This document shows positions 32,285 to 43,054 of a stretch of 64,000 nt of DNA, one piece after another. This DNA is from Hydractinia symbiolongicarpus (Eukaryota > Cnidaria > Hydrozoa > Anthoathecata > Hydractiniidae), in contig NC_079876.1 in the NCBI RefSeq assembly GCF_029227915.1, positions 32,159,828-32,223,827 on the forward strand, written 5' to 3'. The notes beneath the pieces are model-generated. The model was not told the DNA's origin. It searched no databases and worked only from the letters and a program-made list of their open reading frames with translations. Every line of letters begins with the position of its first letter. The stretch's first letter is position 1. Made by a program: the position numbers and the translations under genes.

Positions 32285-35200
32285 ATGAATGTTCCTCCAG
32301 AAAATCAAGATATTTTATTGGAACATAACTATGCAAATAATGTTCCCCATGAAAACGCTGTTGTGAATGGTGATCATAATTATGCAATTCCCCGCTTACA
32401 TAATGATTTGGATGTTGTTGCTGCGCGGCGAAGAGTTGATGCTCAACGTCACAGGGAACAGAGACCCAATGAAACTTTAGAACAGGCCCAACAGCGTAGA
32501 GCAGCAGATGCTCTACGCCAAAACGCAAGACGAGCAGCTGAAAACGTAGAAGACGCAAATGCTCGCCAACAGGTAGATGCACAACGTCAACGTGCGAATA
32601 GAGAAAATGAATTACCCCAGCAAGCAGCAGTAAGACGTAGGGCAGAATTATTGCGTCATCGAGCTAGGGTTCAACGTTTCTTAAATTTAGCTAGAATTAA
32701 CAATGTTTTGCCTCCTACACATTCTGCAGGTGAGTTTACTATTGTGTGTGAGCATTGTCGAGCTATTAAATTTAATAATGAAAATCATTTTAAGTGTTGT
32801 CACAATGGCAAAGTGGCCCTGCCTGCTATATTACAATTTCCTGCTGAAATACGTGAATTGTTAAGCAACGACTCTGCCCAAGCTAAACAGTTTCGTAAGC
32901 ATATCAGAGTATACAATAATGCATTTAGTTTTGCTTCTTTGTCAGCAAACATTCGACCACCACCAGGTCGTGGACCCCCCTGTTTTAGAATATGTGGTCA
33001 ATTATTTCACAGGTATGGTGCTTTATTACCTGCTCAGAATGAAGTACCTAATTTTAGCCAATTGTATATTGTAGAAGCTGCAGCTGCCTTAAACATGCGT
33101 ATTGAGAATCCAACACATGCTCATTGTAATCGCGAAACAATGCAGATAATTCAAGATGTTCTTAACAGGGATTCTTCATATGCTGCAGCTTATAGAAATA
33201 TGGCTGAAGTGGAACGTGAAGAAACAGCCAGAGCAGCTGCGGAAAACAGACAGCCTTCTGTTGTAAGTATGGTAATGCGCGAGGGTAATGATCGCAGAAG
33301 GTATAATGCACCCTTGCATCAGGAAGTTGCTGCCATCTTTGTTGGTAATGATGGAGCACCTCCTGCTGCAAGAGATATTGTTGTTTATCCACGTAATCAA
33401 CCTTTGCGGCAAATCCCTCATATATCATGCAATATTGATCCTATGATGTATCCCATTTTATTTCCACGTGGTGAGCCGGGTTGGGACCCAAATATGGCCC
33501 ATGTCAGGGAGCATGCAACTGGAGTTAGAAATAGGCTAACCCAGTTGGAATATTATATTTACCGCATTGCTATTAGGCGAGAATTTTCTGCCCTTCATCT
33601 AGCAGGCAAATTGTTTCAGCAATTTTTAGTAGATGCATATGTTAAAGTTGAAGGCCAACGGCTTGCATTTATTCGCCGAAATCAAAACCAGCTTCGAGCA
33701 GAGTCCTACCAAGGACTTCTGGATTACCTCCAAAATGCTGCAGATCAACGTAACTTACAAGCAGGTAATGTTGTTGTCTTGCCTTCCACCTTTTCTGGCT
33801 CACCCCGTAACATGCATCAGTTGTACCTTGATGCAATGGCATTGGTTTCAAAGAAGGGTAAGCCAGATTTGTTCTTGACTTTTACTTGCAATCCAAAATG
33901 GCCAGAAATTGTTACTAATTTGTTACCTGGTCAATCTGCTTCTGATAGACCGGATTTGGTTGCAAGGGTTTTTAAATTAAAATTACTAGCTTTGAAAAAA
34001 GATTTAAAAGACGGTGTATTGGGTGTTCTGTGTGCACATGTAGATGTTATTGAATTTCAAAAAAGAGGTTTACCGCATGTTCATATGCTTTTACATCTAC
34101 ACAATGAGTTTAAATTACGAAATGCTGATGATATTGACTTATTAATTTGTGCACAGATTCCGGATCAAAACCAAGATGCTGAATTGCATGATATAATAAA
34201 GTCATGTATGATCCATGGGCCATGTGGCCACCTTAATAATACATCTCCGTGCATGAAAGAGGGTGAGTGTACTAAGCATTTTCCTAAGCAGTTTAATGAC
34301 GGAACTGTTATAAATGTTGATGGTTATCCCATGTACCATCGCCCTGATAATGGAAGAACGGTAAGAATTCGAAACTTAGATGTTGATAATAGGTGGGTTG
34401 TGCCTTATAACCCTTTCCTATGTAAAAAATATATGGCACATATAAACTTGGAAGCGTGTGTGTCAATTAAAAGTGTTAAGTATTTGTATAAATATATTTA
34501 CAAAGGTTATGATACTGCACACATAGAAATCAATGAGCGGATCGATCATGATGAAGTAACAACATTCTTAGATGCCAGATATGTGTCTGCACCTGAAGCA
34601 ACTTGGCGTCTCTGTGAATTTCCTATGCATACTCAGAGTCATTCCATCATAAGACTTCCTGTTCACCTTCCAAATCACCAACAAGTGTTTTTTAGGGAAG
34701 GCAACGAGGCTGTTGCTGCTGACAGGGCTGAAAATTCTAAGACGATGTTAACAGCCTGGTTTCAATTAAATCAGCAGGACCAGCATGCGCAACGACTTTT
34801 TTACACTGAAATACCTTACCACTTTGTTTTTCGGAATACACAACAACAAAAACGGTGGGTAGTTAGGCAACGCGGTGCTGAAAAGATAGTAAGTAGAATG
34901 TATAATGCCAGTATCCGCGAAGGTGAAAGGTATTTTTTGCGCGTCCTTCTATTGCATGTCCCTGGTGCTACGTCTTTTGACGACTTAAGACATTTCGAAG
35001 AAAATATTTATGCTTCTTTTAGGGATGCATGCTTAGCACGAGGATTGTTAGCTGATGATAATCTTTGGATTCGCACCATGAACGAGTTAGTGGAATATGC
35101 TTCTCCATCTAAAATGAGAAAAGCGTTTTCTTTTATATTGATTCACGGTGAACCGAATAACCCACATGAATTGTGGGAAACCTTTCGTGCTGCTATGATG

Positions 35201-36778
35201 GAGGATTACTTACGTCACCACCCTGAAGTACAGGCAGAACAAATGGTGCTAGGTAAAATTAAAGGGGTTATTCAGCAATTTGGTAAGCGTCTTACTGATT
35301 TTGGTCTTCCTGCTTTACAGGAAGCTTTGCTTGATGATTTGCCAAATGCTGAAGAAATGAGGCAGGAGGCTGTAAATATCAGGCCTTTGTTAAATGCTAA
35401 GCAGGTTCATGTAGCTGATTCTATTATAAATGCCGTCACCAATAGTAACATTAATGTTGCCAATATTTTCTTCCTAGATGGGCCAGGTGGCACAGGTAAA
35501 ACTTTTACATATAATTATATTATTAAGGAAGTTATTGCGAGAAATCTGTGTGTTGCTACTTGTGCCTGGACAGGTATTGCTGCCACATTATTGCAGAATG
35601 GTAAGACTGTCCACTCTCTTTTCAAGTTACCAGTCCCTGTTTTAGACGGCTGTACATGTAATATCAAACCCAATAGTGATCATGCAGCATTTTTAAGAAG
35701 ACAGGTCATCATTATATTTGATGAAGCCAGCATGATACCTAAATATGCTTTGGAAGCTATTGACAGAATGTTTAGGGATATATGTAATAGTGAAATTCCC
35801 TTTGCAGGTAAAGTTATTCTTCTGGGAGGAGATTTCCGTCAAGTACTCCCTGTTGTCAGAAGAGCCGGACCTGCACAAATTGTAGAAGTTTGTTTGAAAA
35901 GCTCAGAACTCTGGCACTTGACTCGAATTTTCCACCTCCACACGAACATGAGAGCTGGAGAAGGAGAGCAAGTCTTTGCTGAATTTCTTTTAAACCTTGG
36001 TAGTGGTCGGGTGCCACAAAAACCAGATGATCCAAATCAAGGTTGTATTGAAATTCCCCATGAATGTGTTCTGCAACCTAATGAAAATATCGTTACTTCT
36101 ATCTTTAGTGAATTAGATGACGTGGAATTTTCACGTTGTGTCATCTTAACCCCAACAAACGAAGAAGCGTTGGAAATAAATGAACAAATTTTGAATCAAA
36201 TTCCTGGTGATACCCGTACATATTACAGTATCGACTCTGTTGTTTCGGATGATCAAGAAGAAATTGATTTATATCCCATGGAGTTTATTAATTCCTTAAC
36301 TCCAAGTGGTATGCCACCACACCAATTAAATGTCAAAGTTGGATCTGTTGTAATGTTGTTGGGAAATCTGTCCCTTAAAGACGGTCTTTGTAATGGTACA
36401 AGGTTAATGGTTCGTAATCTGCGTGCAAATGTTATCGATTGTGAAATTCTTACCGGTATTCGTAGAGGTGATCGTGTGTTAATTCCGAGAGTGTCCCTCT
36501 GTCCAAATGATACAAATCTACCCTTTCAAATTAAACGCACCCAGTTTCCTTTAAGATTGTCTTACGCATTGACTATAAATAAAAGTCAAGGCCAAACTTT
36601 TGAGAAAGTTGGTATATTTTTACGTAGACCTTGCTTTAGTCATGGCCAACTTTATGTTGCATTTTCACGTGCTCGGTCATTTCAAGCAGTTAAAGTACAG
36701 GTTGTTAATACTTTTAAGCAAGGTTATGTAGGAGATAGGTGTTTTACAAAAAATATTGTTTTTCCACAAGTATTATAA
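32285..36778 (+). CDS. Helitron Rep/helicase transposase
   Basis: The frame encodes 1497 aa from ATG 32285. The frame is open five codons further up, but only from a TTG. It is intronless and without stops or frameshifts. The N-terminus (to about residue 130) is rich in Arg, Gln and Ala and probably coiled. A Cys/His cluster (CEHC ... CC.NGK) follows near residue 160. The Rep domain shows FLTFTCNPKWPEI near residue 529, the HUH motif GLPHVHML near 596, and the two-tyrosine motif YLYKYIYKGYD near 732. The C-terminal part is a Pif1-type SF1 helicase: Walker A DGPGGTGKT near 1065, Walker B FDEAS near 1146, GGDFRQVLPVV near 1181, LTINKSQGQTF near 1430 and YVAFSRA near 1458. Known function: nicking and joining at the element ends by the HUH nuclease and unwinding by the helicase for rolling-circle transposition. 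No fused endonuclease, OTU or RPA domain is seen. Confidence 0.96.
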   Translation: MNVPPENQDILLEHNYANNVPHENAVVNGDHNYAIPRLHNDLDVVAARRRVDAQRHREQRPNETLEQAQQRRAADALRQNARRAAENVEDANARQQVDAQRQRANRENELPQQAAVRRRAELLRHRARVQRFLNLARINNVLPPTHSAGEFTIVCEHCRAIKFNNENHFKCCHNGKVALPAILQFPAEIRELLSNDSAQAKQFRKHIRVYNNAFSFASLSANIRPPPGRGPPCFRICGQLFHRYGALLPAQNEVPNFSQLYIVEAAAALNMRIENPTHAHCNRETMQIIQDVLNRDSSYAAAYRNMAEVEREETARAAAENRQPSVVSMVMREGNDRRRYNAPLHQEVAAIFVGNDGAPPAARDIVVYPRNQPLRQIPHISCNIDPMMYPILFPRGEPGWDPNMAHVREHATGVRNRLTQLEYYIYRIAIRREFSALHLAGKLFQQFLVDAYVKVEGQRLAFIRRNQNQLRAESYQGLLDYLQNAADQRNLQAGNVVVLPSTFSGSPRNMHQLYLDAMALVSKKGKPDLFLTFTCNPKWPEIVTNLLPGQSASDRPDLVARVFKLKLLALKKDLKDGVLGVLCAHVDVIEFQKRGLPHVHMLLHLHNEFKLRNADDIDLLICAQIPDQNQDAELHDIIKSCMIHGPCGHLNNTSPCMKEGECTKHFPKQFNDGTVINVDGYPMYHRPDNGRTVRIRNLDVDNRWVVPYNPFLCKKYMAHINLEACVSIKSVKYLYKYIYKGYDTAHIEINERIDHDEVTTFLDARYVSAPEATWRLCEFPMHTQSHSIIRLPVHLPNHQQVFFREGNEAVAADRAENSKTMLTAWFQLNQQDQHAQRLFYTEIPYHFVFRNTQQQKRWVVRQRGAEKIVSRMYNASIREGERYFLRVLLLHVPGATSFDDLRHFEENIYASFRDACLARGLLADDNLWIRTMNELVEYASPSKMRKAFSFILIHGEPNNPHELWETFRAAMMEDYLRHHPEVQAEQMVLGKIKGVIQQFGKRLTDFGLPALQEALLDDLPNAEEMRQEAVNIRPLLNAKQVHVADSIINAVTNSNINVANIFFLDGPGGTGKTFTYNYIIKEVIARNLCVATCAWTGIAATLLQNGKTVHSLFKLPVPVLDGCTCNIKPNSDHAAFLRRQVIIIFDEASMIPKYALEAIDRMFRDICNSEIPFAGKVILLGGDFRQVLPVVRRAGPAQIVEVCLKSSELWHLTRIFHLHTNMRAGEGEQVFAEFLLNLGSGRVPQKPDDPNQGCIEIPHECVLQPNENIVTSIFSELDDVEFSRCVILTPTNEEALEINEQILNQIPGDTRTYYSIDSVVSDDQEEIDLYPMEFINSLTPSGMPPHQLNVKVGSVVMLLGNLSLKDGLCNGTRLMVRNLRANVIDCEILTGIRRGDRVLIPRVSLCPNDTNLPFQIKRTQFPLRLSYALTINKSQGQTFEKVGIFLRRPCFSHGQLYVAFSRARSFQAVKVQVVNTFKQGYVGDRCFTKNIVFPQVL

Positions 36779-37478
36779 TTTTTCATGTTTCGCTTTTATG
36801 CAACACTAAGATTTCAAGTATTGGTTAGTGTTATGTTGCCTGTAACATTAACCCTGCAATCACATAATTTTAATAAGCAACTTACAATTTTGATTTGGTG
36901 CTTATCAAAGTTGTGTATTGCCTACGTGACCATTATATGATGGGTTTCAGGTGTTCTCATGCCTTAATAGGTGTGTTGACAGTGTTAGCATGTTCTGTCT
37001 CTAGCTTTAATCGGAGATAGTTTCTCAACTTCAATGATTAAAGTGTGTGTTTACGCCTGAACAAGTGCCGCGTCTACTTGATCTTTGTGGCACACAGTTG
37101 TCGCACGCGGTGTTGCTAAACTAAATTGTATATTCTTTTAAAAGAACCTCTATCTCCTACACTGTAAAATATTGTTGTCCACTGCCTGTGAGAGTTTGCG
37201 TCATATTTTATTGTGCAAATGTATGTTTTTCTTCTCTCATAGGTGGGGTGCGAAATCCAATGGCTTACCTTCTCGAGGTGCACCCCGTTACGTCAATTTT
37301 AGCTGGATTTATAAATAAACAAATTTTTCGAGCTCACAATTATATAAACATAATTTCATTTAAGGGTGAATAAAATTAAAACTTTGTAGCCCTTTCTAAC
37401 TTAAAGAACTTTATTCTACTAAATTCACTTTTTTAAAGTCCAGTTAAAGTTTGCAAACTGAAAGCCAGGGTTGCCTTA

Positions 37479-37734
37479 AGGGGGATTTTCACAAAGCGAA
37501 TTGAATGGCGAACTCGCTTTTTAATTTTCACAACAAAATAAATTAGGGGCCAAACTCATTGTTTACATTAGTTAACCGCGTTCTGATTGGTCAAAAACTA
37601 GCAGCGAAACCTTTAGCCGCGAAAACGTAGGAACTGTTTCTACTTTTCAGCGAAGCGAATATTTCGATGCAAAATCAAAACTGCGCATGCTCAGATACAA
37701 TTCGTCGTTCAATTCGCTTCGTGAAAATCCCCCT
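37479..37734. mobile_element. 256-bp MITE nested in the Helitron
   Basis: Flanked by TTA on both sides (37476-37478 and 37735-37737). The terminal inverted repeats are about 27 bp with one mismatch: AGGGGGATTTTCACAAAGCG and its complement. The TTA duplication fits PIF/Harbinger-mobilised MITEs. It lies between the Rep/helicase gene and the accessory gene. Confidence 0.85.
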
Positions 37735-37885
37735 TTATGGGTATTTTTTTTGTATATTGTCTCCCTTTACTTAAGGCAATCAATATTTATGTAACTGTAC
37801 ATGTATATTCAGTTGTGCAAATTACATCTTCCTTATATTTATGCAACTTTATTTAAATAGTAATTTATTTTTAGGCAAACTAAAA

Positions 37886-38452
37886 ATGTCACGATTTGAA
37901 AAGTTTTTAAGTGAAAACACTGCTGCTTCAGCAGGAGTATCGTCTGCAGGCGAATCAACAACAACAACAACAGCAAGTACAACATCAGTAACAGAATCAC
38001 TAGCAACAGCAGTTACAACAGCAACATTTGCAACAACAACAACAACAACAACAGCAACAACGACAACAACAGCTGCATCAAGTCAAGAAAACCTTAGTAA
38101 TGTAAGGTCCACTTTTATTACCATCGTCTATAAGTTCTAATTCTCTACATATTCTCATCACATTGTTGCATTGAAAAAATTGAGTCTTATATTTTTATAT
38201 TTATGTTGAGTTTTATATAGTATATTCTTTTCCGTATTTTAGGATCTTTCTTACAAAGCATACCTACGGTATCGTAGAAGAAACCCAGGGCCCAGGTCAA
38301 GGGCGTCATACCTTGTGTGGCGTCGCCTCGGGGGCAGGGACCGCGAGGGCTTCCGCTGGCGGGAGCGGCCTGGGCAACCTACTCACGAAGAAGGGGCGAA
38401 ATCGATCCTGATACAACAGGGGGTGTGTTCCATCAAGGTGGAATACCGTTAA
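37886..38452 (+). CDS. Two-exon accessory gene in the Helitron, 141 aa, unknown function
   Basis: Exon 1 is 37886-38101 (ATG to AAT, donor GTAAGG). Exon 2 is 38243-38452 (acceptor TTTTAG, ends at TAA). The phase joins exactly with no stop. Exon 1 encodes MSRFEKFLSENTAASAG and then a Thr/Ala-rich linker built from ACA codons. Exon 2 encodes a basic domain of 69 aa starting DLSYKAYLRYRRRNPG, rich in Arg, Gly and Trp (VWRRL, FRWRERPG). Exon 2 is sharply GC-rich in AT-rich surroundings. A further acceptor (TTTTTAG at about 37867-37873) precedes the ATG, so an upstream non-coding exon is possible. The protein may bind nucleic acid, by composition only. I do not recognise a family. It could be an accessory Helitron gene or a captured host fragment. 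Confidence 0.55.
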
Positions 38453-39385
38453 TCGGTACCCACTTTGATATATACTTTAAATCCTTTAATTGATTTTCAA
38501 ATATTTCACTCCCCTGTGTGTCAGTGGTCGATATTACTCGCGTTTCAATTTTATTTGTCTTTGATTATTTTATGGTTCCTTTCATAGTTCCATTTATAGT
38601 TCCATAATTTTCCCAGTTTTGCCTGCTTTTTCTTAGTTTCGCATTAAAGTCAATTTTCTCAGTATTTAGTTTTAGTCATTAATATGCCACTATCATCAAT
38701 ATTTTGCAGATAAAGTAATAGTGTTTGTATATAGTCCTGATGCATAGTTAGTATCGATATTTTTAATATTTATAATTTATTTAAAAATTGATACTTAAAA
38801 AAACTTTTGTCAAAAATTAAGAAACTCTGTTTGCTGCCTATTAGCGTATTTTTTTTTTTATACCGTTAAGTTGTTATTATAGTACAGTTATAGTACGGTT
38901 ATAGTTATTTTAGTTCGCTTTTTTCATAATATAGAGAGTTTTTTATTTATTTACTATTAGCCAGCCATTGTATTCTTCATTTTGCCCCCTTTACATGAGT
39001 ACCTTTGTATATGTTTGCACATAGCTTCATTTAACCATTAAATTGCTTCATGATTACCGTTCTCTCTAAAATTGTACAGTTGTAATGTTAAATTCTTAAT
39101 ATTTTGGTTCAAAGCTGGCTACAATGAGGTTAAAGATTATCCAATACTTTATTCTTTGGATAACCTTTTGGCTAAACTGATACCCCTGTGGGAAGCAGCT
39201 AATACGAACATCATAAATGTTCGGGGGACCAGCAAGCCTGAACCTATCAATTTTGTATTTGCATAAGTGTTGATCTGTTCCTTTTTTTTTGTAGATAACA
39301 TCAAAAATGAGTTACTACCTGAGACATTAAAGGCCTGTTTTATGTAAGGTAAGTTTTTTTTATTCTACATACTTCCTGATCGCTT
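38453..39385. other. Helitron 3' region without recognised gene
   Basis: AT-rich. A frame of 64 codons at 39072-39266 (YNEVKDYPILYSLDNLLAKL) looks more protein-like than its neighbours and could be a further exon, but no family or splice partner is evident. Confidence 0.45.
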
Positions 39386-39409
39386 AACCCGGCGTTTCGA
39401 CGCCGGGTT
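39386..39409 (+). other. Helitron 3' terminal hairpin
   Basis: A perfect 10-bp GC-rich stem with a TTCG loop, ending 9 nt before the element end. Such hairpins act as the terminator of rolling-circle strand transfer in Helitrons. Confidence 0.85.
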
Positions 39410-39418
39410 TCCCGGCTA

Positions 39419-39556
39419 TCTATATTATAATACCCGTATACGTCTGTCCGTCTGTCACGCAAAATGGTAGCTTAGCTGCGCCAGTAGCGAGACGCACGCA
39501 ATACGGTAAAAAAAGGACGGGCGAACCCGTGGATTTTTCCACGGGCTAACGACTAG
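39419..39556 (+). mobile_element. 138-bp miniature Helitron-like element
   Basis: It starts TCTATATTATAATACCCG directly after the autonomous element. It has GACGGGCGAACCCGT, then a hairpin CCCGTGG (39526-39532) with CCACGGG (39539-39545), and 11 nt later ends in CTAG. It is immediately followed by TCTTCGTTATAATAGCCG, another 5' end. Confidence 0.75.
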
Positions 39557-40745
39557 TCTTCGTTATAATAGCCGTATTTTGTCTGTCTTTGGGCAACATG
39601 GCGTCGAAAGTAGCGAGGCATTCGGAAAATTCCCGCTGCCCAGCAGCTTTATTTTGGATCCATGACAGACCCCCTTTTTAAAGGCTTTGTTTTGATCGCT
39701 TACACGTATTAGACCAATCACGAGGCTCCATTTTGACCAAGCCTCAACATGCCGACGGAGGAAACATGATGCCCCTACGACTGTGATTTTAGTTTGGAAT
39801 TGATGGTTTGAAATTTTTGTCTCCTTTCGATCCTTTTTTCTTCTGAGTACTTTGTATCCTATAGGATTAATTAGTTTCTGTGTGTTTTCACGTGTTTAGC
39901 TAGCTAAAACGGAGATTTTGAGGCAGCTAGCTATAGCTATCTTTGTTCCTATTCTTTTAAAGTTTTTTTCAGTTTGGTATATTGTTATTTATTTTTATAA
40001 TGAATTTGGGTCTACCTAGCTTGCTCCTTTTAGCTACCTCTGGCTGAAATGTGAAAGTAGCTAAATGCAGTTTGGCTGCAACACAATTCTTAATTCTTAT
40101 GCTAAATGCAGTTACGCAGCTAACAATTTTATTACTGCTATGAAAGCTATGCTGTATATATTCTTTTAACTGAACTTGATAACGACAGGCGGTTTCCTGA
40201 TTTTTTCTAAACTGAAGTTGAGATAAGGTTTTTTAAAAAATGGTGTTACACCTATACTTATGTGCGACACAGTCTACCTGTACTAAGCGCCTAGTCCGGT
40301 GTTAACAACGGGCTGTTTCCTGTATTTCTGTTTAACCGAAATTGTGATAACGTGTTTTACAGAAAAAAGTACACGTTGTTTACCTATACTAAGCGCTCAG
40401 CTTAACATTTTTTGAAACTTTTACCGGGAACATTACCTGAAAAATAAAGAGGGTTGGCCAGCTGCTTTTGCTATAACGGGGTAACAATGAATTGTAATCT
40501 GTGTTTTTATTTTACCTAAGTTGTCGAAAGTTATTTTTTGAAAAGTATATTACACCAGAAACAACATAAAGTTGTGTACACTTCACTTGATTTTCTACAC
40601 ACTATTATAGCTCTACTAAAGCGCTTTACCTGAATGTGTGGCACAGTTGACGGTTCTTAATTAATCACTCATTCTGGTGTTTAACGCCGGGTAACACAGC
40701 TACTTGTGGCTTAACCCGGCGCTTCAACAGAAGTGTATCCTGTGT
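39557..40745 (+). mobile_element. Degraded Helitron remnant
   Basis: It begins with the 5' terminus TCTTCGTTATAATAGCCG. Its right part (40130-40740) resembles the tail at 25600-26269 (GGTAACA, ACTTCACTTGATT, CTTGTGGCTTAACCCGGCG). The end is decayed after GGCGCTTCAAC. Confidence 0.6.
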
Positions 40746-41189
40746 TTTGTAACCCACAGCTGCAATAGTTTTTTTTGAATAGAATCTTAAGTCTAACCGC
40801 ATGTGCCGCACGGTTTACCTGTACTAAGCACTCATTCCAATGTCGCAATTAATTTGTTAACCTTTACTGAAATTTATTTCGCAAAATAAAATAACATTGA
40901 CCAATTGTTTTTCCTATGACGGGGTAACAAAAGGTTGAAATTGTGTTTTTATTTTGGCTAAAGTTGCAGTAGAGTTATAATTTATAAAATACACTACAGC
41001 CGAAAAAATTCAAATGATCTATATTTAGACATTGAAAGCTTTGGAAACCTCAGAGTCGAAAAAGAAAATTCAAAGCTCAGTAGCTTCAAAGAAACTATAG
41101 TACACCTAAAAGATTGGGCAATCAGTTGCAGCAATATCACAAACTAAAGCCTCAAAAAGTTCAGCAATACATGAAAAAGACAATCATTT

Positions 41190-42290
41190 TTTCTACATAG
41201 CGACTAAGAAGAAAGCGAAGCTACTGATTCTTCTGATTGTTCTTCAGAAGAATACGAGAAAACACAGTTAGAAAATCTGTATCAGAAATATACCTTGACA
41301 CGGCATCTTTTTTAGGAAATTGACGTTTATGAAGGCAGCAGTGATGATGCCTGGTTAGGAGCAGTAGTCATGAATAGCAAGGGGAAATGACATAAAAAAT
41401 CCTGCTCCAGGAGATGGAAATGAAAAAGAATCTATAAACAACAGTGACGTTGAATCACCTTTGGTATATGTAAGGTGAGGACGTTGATTCTGAAGATTTA
41501 GACAATCGATTTTTTATGACCACTAGAAGCGAAGATGATGTCCTGGACAGATTTCAGGGCTGGCTAATAAGAGTAGGTGGCAGTAAACCAGAAAGAACAG
41601 CTAAGTAACACAGAAACGTTGTATCGTCGATATTGCGTCACGAAACTTTAACAGGATCGTTGGAAAGCCTAATCAACAAGGACCACCAAGAAGCGTGGAT
41701 AAACAGCCACTATGAGAGACAATTAAGGTTACTGTAAAGAAAACAAAATTTTTTTAGGGTTTTTGCAAAAAAAATTATGACATGGAGAAAAAAAATTCCC
41801 TTTCGAATGACATATTTTATATTCCATGAAAACATTTGGAACATTCCTTTTTTCTGGAAAAAGCCTTTTCAGGTGTTATATTCTTCAAACCTTCGACAAA
41901 ATATGTGCAAAACGAGTTGAGTCAGCTGGTGTAGATATTTATTCTAACAATAAGGTAATCATCTTTTTAAAAATAACAAACAAAATCATCTGACAAGTCG
42001 ACGTGAAAATCTGTGCATTTATACGGCTATGTGGCATGCTTTCGGAAAACTTAATATTAAATTGGAACCATGTCGAAATATAGTTAGAAAAGTAATCCTT
42101 TCCGTTCGTCGAGAAAACGTAAAAAAAATATGCTAAAAGAAGGTTGTCTAGTATAAGTAAAGAGTCGTGGTTTGATGATGTTGGTGTAAATACACCTTCA
42201 ATGAAATCATCAGAAAGCTGGAAAAACATATATACTTGGCTTAAGGAGCACAGGAAAGCCGACAAGGGATCGCCAAAATTAAACATTCTC
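41190..42290 (+). pseudogene. Degraded coding remnant, possibly a tyrosine-recombinase-like element
   Basis: An acidic stretch (EESEATDSSDCSSEEYEKTQ) lies near 41210-41320. A frame at 41477-41737 has 87 codons with one internal TAA at 41606 and reads DDVLDRFQGWLIRVGGSKPE, then a stop, then HRNVVSSILRH and LESLINKDHQEAWI. This resembles the N-terminal core-binding domain of tyrosine recombinases from Crypton-like elements, with CAA to TAA at the stop. The stretch before 42288 (RRLSSISKESWFDDVGVNTP) is also protein-like. No catalytic domain was found. The family call is tentative. Confidence 0.35.
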
Positions 42291-42439
42291 TAACTTTTCT
42301 TACCTTTTAAAATAAGTAGGTTGCCACTAACAATAAGTGTTTTGTTATAAAAATAGTTGGGGCATGATGCTAATAACAGCACCTACCATGCCGTTTTCGT
42401 TTCTTCCCCCCCTTTCTCCATTCTTTTATGCTCTCTTTA

Positions 42440-42494
42440 GATCAGTTGGGAGAGCATCAGACTTAAGGTCCCTAGTTCAATTCTGGGTCGCTGC
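42440..42494 (+). pseudogene. tRNA-Phe pseudogene
   Basis: The D-arm (ATCAGTTGGGAGAGC) and T-arm (AGTTCAATTCTGGGT) remain; part of the anticodon arm is deleted. The sequence after it matches the spacer next to Phe in the array. Confidence 0.65.
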
Positions 42495-42740
42495 ATTTTA
42501 TCAGTGCCCAACAGGGGCAGTGGATGGACCAGCAGAACTTTTTACAAACTATTTCTTTTTTTTCCTTTTTCTCTATTTTATGAAGGGTATTTACTGGCGC
42601 AAGAAAAACATGCCAATTCGTGACTACTCTTTTTTAACCCTTCCAGATGGCAGTAAATCACGTAGTAAACCACGTGTCAGTAGCCATAACCATTTTTCCG
42701 ACGAGTAATATTTTGTTTTACAAAATGTCGGATCAAGCAG

Positions 42741-42810
42741 GGGGCTGGCTTAGCGGTTAAAGCACCTGTCTAGTAAAAAGGAGATCCTGTTTTAAATCAG
42801 GGCAGCCACT
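42741..42810 (+). pseudogene. tRNA-Thr(AGU) pseudogene
   Basis: The anticodon arm CCTGTCTAGTA is recognisable; the acceptor is disrupted and the T-arm decayed. Confidence 0.7.
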
Positions 42811-42868
42811 TTAGCATTTATGTTGTGCTTTCCGGTCGGCCTTGGGGCAATGGCCAGCAGTTTGTTAG

Positions 42869-42960
42869 GCTGTGATGGCCAAGAGGTTAAGGCGTTTGAC
42901 TAGAAATCAAATGCGATCTGGATCTTCCCATGTAGGTAGGTTCGACTCCTACACCCAGCG
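42869..42960 (+). pseudogene. tRNA-Ser(AGA) pseudogene
   Basis: The loop CTAGAAA is intact, with insertions in the variable arm. The acceptor ends no longer pair well. Confidence 0.72.
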
Positions 42961-43054
42961 CACGCAAAAGTATGCTTTTGACACAAAGAAAAAGAAAAGA
43001 CTAGTCTAAATTTTACAAAAACATGACATCAAAAGTACTTGTAATGGGAATGTG

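Larger units (their letters stand above)
31659..39418 (+). mobile_element. Autonomous Helitron, about 7.76 kb
   Basis: The 5' end is TCTCTTTAATAATAGCCG at 31659. The 3' end is a perfect 10-bp stem AACCCGGCGT (39386-39395), TTCG loop, ACGCCGGGTT (39400-39409), followed by 9 nt ending in CTA and then T. Known Helitrons start with TC, lack inverted repeats, and end with a GC-rich hairpin about 10 nt before a CTRR end inserted before T. The canonical last G is missing here (CTA|T) but present in the related ends at 26269 and 31549. The element contains an uninterrupted Rep/helicase gene, an accessory spliced gene and a nested MITE. Confidence 0.82.

Noticed and set aside
32280-35878. Antisense frames within the Helitron gene
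   Set aside because: Shadows of the 1497-codon frame, with no domain of their own.
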